This document shows, piece after piece, positions 61,935 to 64,000 of a stretch of 64,000 bases of DNA; the first letter of the stretch is position 1, and every line of letters starts with the position of its first letter. Made by a program: the position numbers and the translations under genes. Below the pieces are notes generated by a model. That model was not told where the DNA came from, made no database searches, and saw nothing but the letters and a program-made list of their open reading frames with translations. The stretch is from Mucilaginibacter sp. CSA2-8R (GTDB lineage Bacteria > Bacteroidota > Bacteroidia > Sphingobacteriales > Sphingobacteriaceae). The stretch is taken from contig NZ_CP152389.1 in NCBI RefSeq assembly GCF_038806765.1, positions 434,001 to 498,000 of the forward strand, in the 5' to 3' direction.

Positions 61935-63608
61935 ATGACTGATAAACCCCAATATGTAATTGGTGTTGACTATGGATCCGACTCTGTGCGTTCGGTAATT
62001 GTCAATGCCGCTGATGGTAAAGAATTAGCTACTTCAGTTTTTTATTATCCCCGCTGGCAAAAGCAATTGTACTGCAACGCCGCCCAAAATCAATTCAGGC
62101 AGCACCCGCTCGATTATATCGAAGGGCTGGAACATACCATTAAAGCTTGTATTGCCAAAGCCGGACCGGAAGTGGCTGCGCAGATTAAAGCCATAGCGGT
62201 TGATACCACCGGCTCAACCCCGGTAGCGGTTGATAAACAAGGCGTACCTTTAGCTTTATTACCCGAATTTTCAGAACATCCTGGAGCCATGTTTGTGCTT
62301 TGGAAAGATCATACCTCAGTACAGGAAGCTGCCGAAATTAACGAGCACGCCACCAAATTTGATACCAATTACCTGCAATATGTAGGCGGCATTTACTCAT
62401 CCGAGTGGTTTTGGGCAAAGCTGCTGCACATCCTCCGTACCGACGAGAAAGTACGTGATGCCGTTTACTCCTGGGTAGAGCATTGCGACTGGGTTCCGTT
62501 TTTACTGACTGGTGGTACCGACGCTAACAAAATTATGCGCGGCCGCTGCTCGGCAGGGCACAAAGCCCTTTGGGCCGAAGAGTTTGGCGGTTTGCCGCCT
62601 GATGAGTTTTTCTCCTCATTAGACCCGCTGCTGAAAGGCTTTACCGAACGTTTATATAAAGACACTTATACTTCTGATGTGTCAGCAGGAAACTTATCGG
62701 CCGAGTGGGCTAGCCGTTTAGGTTTGTCAACTGATGTGCTGGTTGGCGTAGGCGCTTTTGATGCGCACATGGGGGCCGTTGGTGGCCAGATTGAGCCTTA
62801 CCACCTGAGTAAGGTAATGGGTACTTCTACCTGCGATATCCTGGTAGCACCTAACCGCGACATGGACGGTAAACTGGTAAAGGGTATTTGCGGACAGGTT
62901 GATGGTTCGGTTATCCCGGGTATGGCCGGTTTAGAGGCTGGGCAATCTGCCTTTGGCGATACTTATGCCTGGTTTAAAAACCTGGTAGCCTGGCCGGTGC
63001 AAAATCTCATGGCCGGTTCTAAAGTGATTGATGAGCAAACTGCAGGTGCATTGCAGGAAGAAATGATAGGTCGTATCATCCCTGAGCTGAGCAAGCAAGC
63101 TGCAGCTTTACCGCTGGATGAAAAAGCAGAGTTGGCTACCGATTGGTTTAACGGCCGCCGCACGCCTGATGCTAATCAATTGTTAAAAGGAACCATTACT
63201 GGTTTAGGTTTGGGCAGCGATGCGCCACGCGTATTCCGTGCCCTGGCCGAGGCTACCTGCTTTGGCGCCCGCAGCATTGTAGAGCGTTTCAGAAGCGAAG
63301 GTGTACCGGTAGAAGCCATTATTGGTATTGGTGGTGTGGCTAAAAAATCACCTTACATTATGCAAATGATGGCCGATGTATTGCAGATGCCTATCCGCAT
63401 ACACCAGTTTGAACATACCTGTGCTTTAGGTGCAGCCATGTTTGCCGCTACCGTTGCCGGTGTTTACCCTAAAGTAGAGGAAGCAATGACTGCTATGGGT
63501 GGTGGTTTTGACGTAGAGTATTCACCTAACGCAGCTAATACCGAGTTTTATAACAAACGCTACCAGCAATATCAAAAACTAGGTGCTTTTACCGAAACTA
63601 CTGTTTAA
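61935..63608 (+). CDS. araB: ribulokinase
   Basis: 557 residues of the FGGY kinase family, at the usual length for ribulokinase. Recognisable parts are GVDYGSDSVRSVIV (phosphate 1 motif), DTTGSTPVAVD, EHCDWVPFLLTG, GAFDAHMGAVGG and MGTSTCDIL. It phosphorylates L-ribulose to L-ribulose 5-phosphate. It is followed 12 bp later by araD and preceded by araR, giving an arabinose operon; the isomerase araA is probably beyond the window. Confidence 0.95.
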   Translation: MTDKPQYVIGVDYGSDSVRSVIVNAADGKELATSVFYYPRWQKQLYCNAAQNQFRQHPLDYIEGLEHTIKACIAKAGPEVAAQIKAIAVDTTGSTPVAVDKQGVPLALLPEFSEHPGAMFVLWKDHTSVQEAAEINEHATKFDTNYLQYVGGIYSSEWFWAKLLHILRTDEKVRDAVYSWVEHCDWVPFLLTGGTDANKIMRGRCSAGHKALWAEEFGGLPPDEFFSSLDPLLKGFTERLYKDTYTSDVSAGNLSAEWASRLGLSTDVLVGVGAFDAHMGAVGGQIEPYHLSKVMGTSTCDILVAPNRDMDGKLVKGICGQVDGSVIPGMAGLEAGQSAFGDTYAWFKNLVAWPVQNLMAGSKVIDEQTAGALQEEMIGRIIPELSKQAAALPLDEKAELATDWFNGRRTPDANQLLKGTITGLGLGSDAPRVFRALAEATCFGARSIVERFRSEGVPVEAIIGIGGVAKKSPYIMQMMADVLQMPIRIHQFEHTCALGAAMFAATVAGVYPKVEEAMTAMGGGFDVEYSPNAANTEFYNKRYQQYQKLGAFTETTV

Positions 63609-63620
63609 ACCCAAACTACG

Positions 63621-64000
63621 ATGTACGAACATATTCAGCAGGCCGCTTACGAGGCCAATATGGAACTGCCTAAGCTGGGCCTAGTTATTTTTACCTTCGG
63701 TAACGTTAGCGCAGCCGACCATAACTTAGGTGTATTTGCCATTAAACCCAGCGGCGTGCCTTACGAAGACCTTTCGCCCGAAAAAATGGTGATTGTTGAC
63801 TTTGAGGGTAAAACCGTGCAAGGCGACTTAAGACCGTCATCAGATACTAAAACCCATGCCGTGCTATATAAAAACTGGCCGGGCATAGGCGGTGTATGTC
63901 ATACCCACTCTACCTACGGTACAGCCTGGGCGCAATCACAACGTGATATTCCAATTTTCGGCACTACACATGCCGATTACAATACCGTAGATATCCCGTG
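63621..64000 (+). CDS. araD: L-ribulose-5-phosphate 4-epimerase (3' truncated by window)
   Basis: The first 126 codons are visible. The product begins MYEHIQQAAYEANMEL and shows FTFGNVSA, IKPSGVPYEDL and CHTHSTYGTAWAQ, the last with the metal-binding His pair of class II aldolase-type epimerases, then THADY. It converts L-ribulose 5-phosphate to D-xylulose 5-phosphate. It is the second structural gene of the arabinose operon. Confidence 0.94.
   Translation, partial: MYEHIQQAAYEANMELPKLGLVIFTFGNVSAADHNLGVFAIKPSGVPYEDLSPEKMVIVDFEGKTVQGDLRPSSDTKTHAVLYKNWPGIGGVCHTHSTYGTAWAQSQRDIPIFGTTHADYNTVDIP

Noticed and set aside
1..64000. CRISPR arrays, rRNA, insertion sequences or intact prophage
   Set aside because: No regularly spaced repeats, transposase, integrase or phage genes were seen on either strand.

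Overview
The window looks like a chromosomal segment of a Bacteroidota member, most likely family Sphingobacteriaceae (Mucilaginibacter/Pedobacter-like). The reasons are tandem SusC/SusD pairs with a SusR-type hybrid two-component regulator, Gld-type ABC genes, promoters of the Bacteroidota form (TTG, about 20 nt, TAnnTTTG), a Nudix-type AraR next to araB/araD, DUF4397 lipoproteins, and almost no Shine-Dalgarno sequences. Genus is inferred; no rRNA is present.

Region 1 (1-10.2 kb) is a low-oxygen respiration block. It holds the 3' end of ccoP, then ccoG, ccoH and a DsbD_2/TauE-type membrane protein. Next come a FixL-like haem-PAS histidine kinase and a response regulator fused to a CRP/FNR module, then D-lactate dehydrogenase and oxygen-independent coproporphyrinogen oxidase (hemN). 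On the minus strand follow a cysteine-rich NPD-like flavoprotein and a small membrane protein. About 1.3 kb after that carries no convincing gene.

Region 2 (11.5-29.6 kb) is a xylan utilisation locus. A large hybrid two-component regulator on the minus strand is followed, after a 1.2 kb spacer, by the operon xusA-xusB-xusC-xusD-xusE-xyn10A on the plus strand. The GH10 xylanase carries a carbohydrate-binding module inserted in its barrel.

Region 3 (29.6-44.2 kb) is mostly housekeeping. It contains a frameshifted ORF beside tRNA-Ser(GGA), ispB-like prenyl synthase, a Gfo/Idh/MocA oxidoreductase, gldA, two small outer-membrane barrels, a gldF-gldG fusion, dnaN, three DUF4397 lipoproteins, dedA, a zinc-dependent phospholipase C/S1-P1-like protein, rpsT and a radC with a frameshift in its JAMM motif. 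A decayed Ig-like fragment follows.

Region 4 (44.2-61 kb) is an exopolysaccharide cluster on the minus strand: glycosyltransferases, Wzy-like polymerase, Wzc-like co-polymerase, half-length TolC-like protein, sugar aminotransferase, FdtA/QdtA-type isomerase and acetyltransferase. A plus-strand partner-switching module (RsbU-like phosphatase, STAS protein, HATPase) sits inside it. A 49-residue membrane protein that is easily missed lies between the polymerase and a glycosyltransferase.

Region 5 (61.1 kb to the end) is an L-arabinose operon: a Nudix-winged-helix AraR-type regulator, ribulokinase and the start of L-ribulose-5-phosphate 4-epimerase. A palindrome in the araR-araB gap is a good candidate operator. 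Together with the xylan locus it suggests growth on arabinoxylan.
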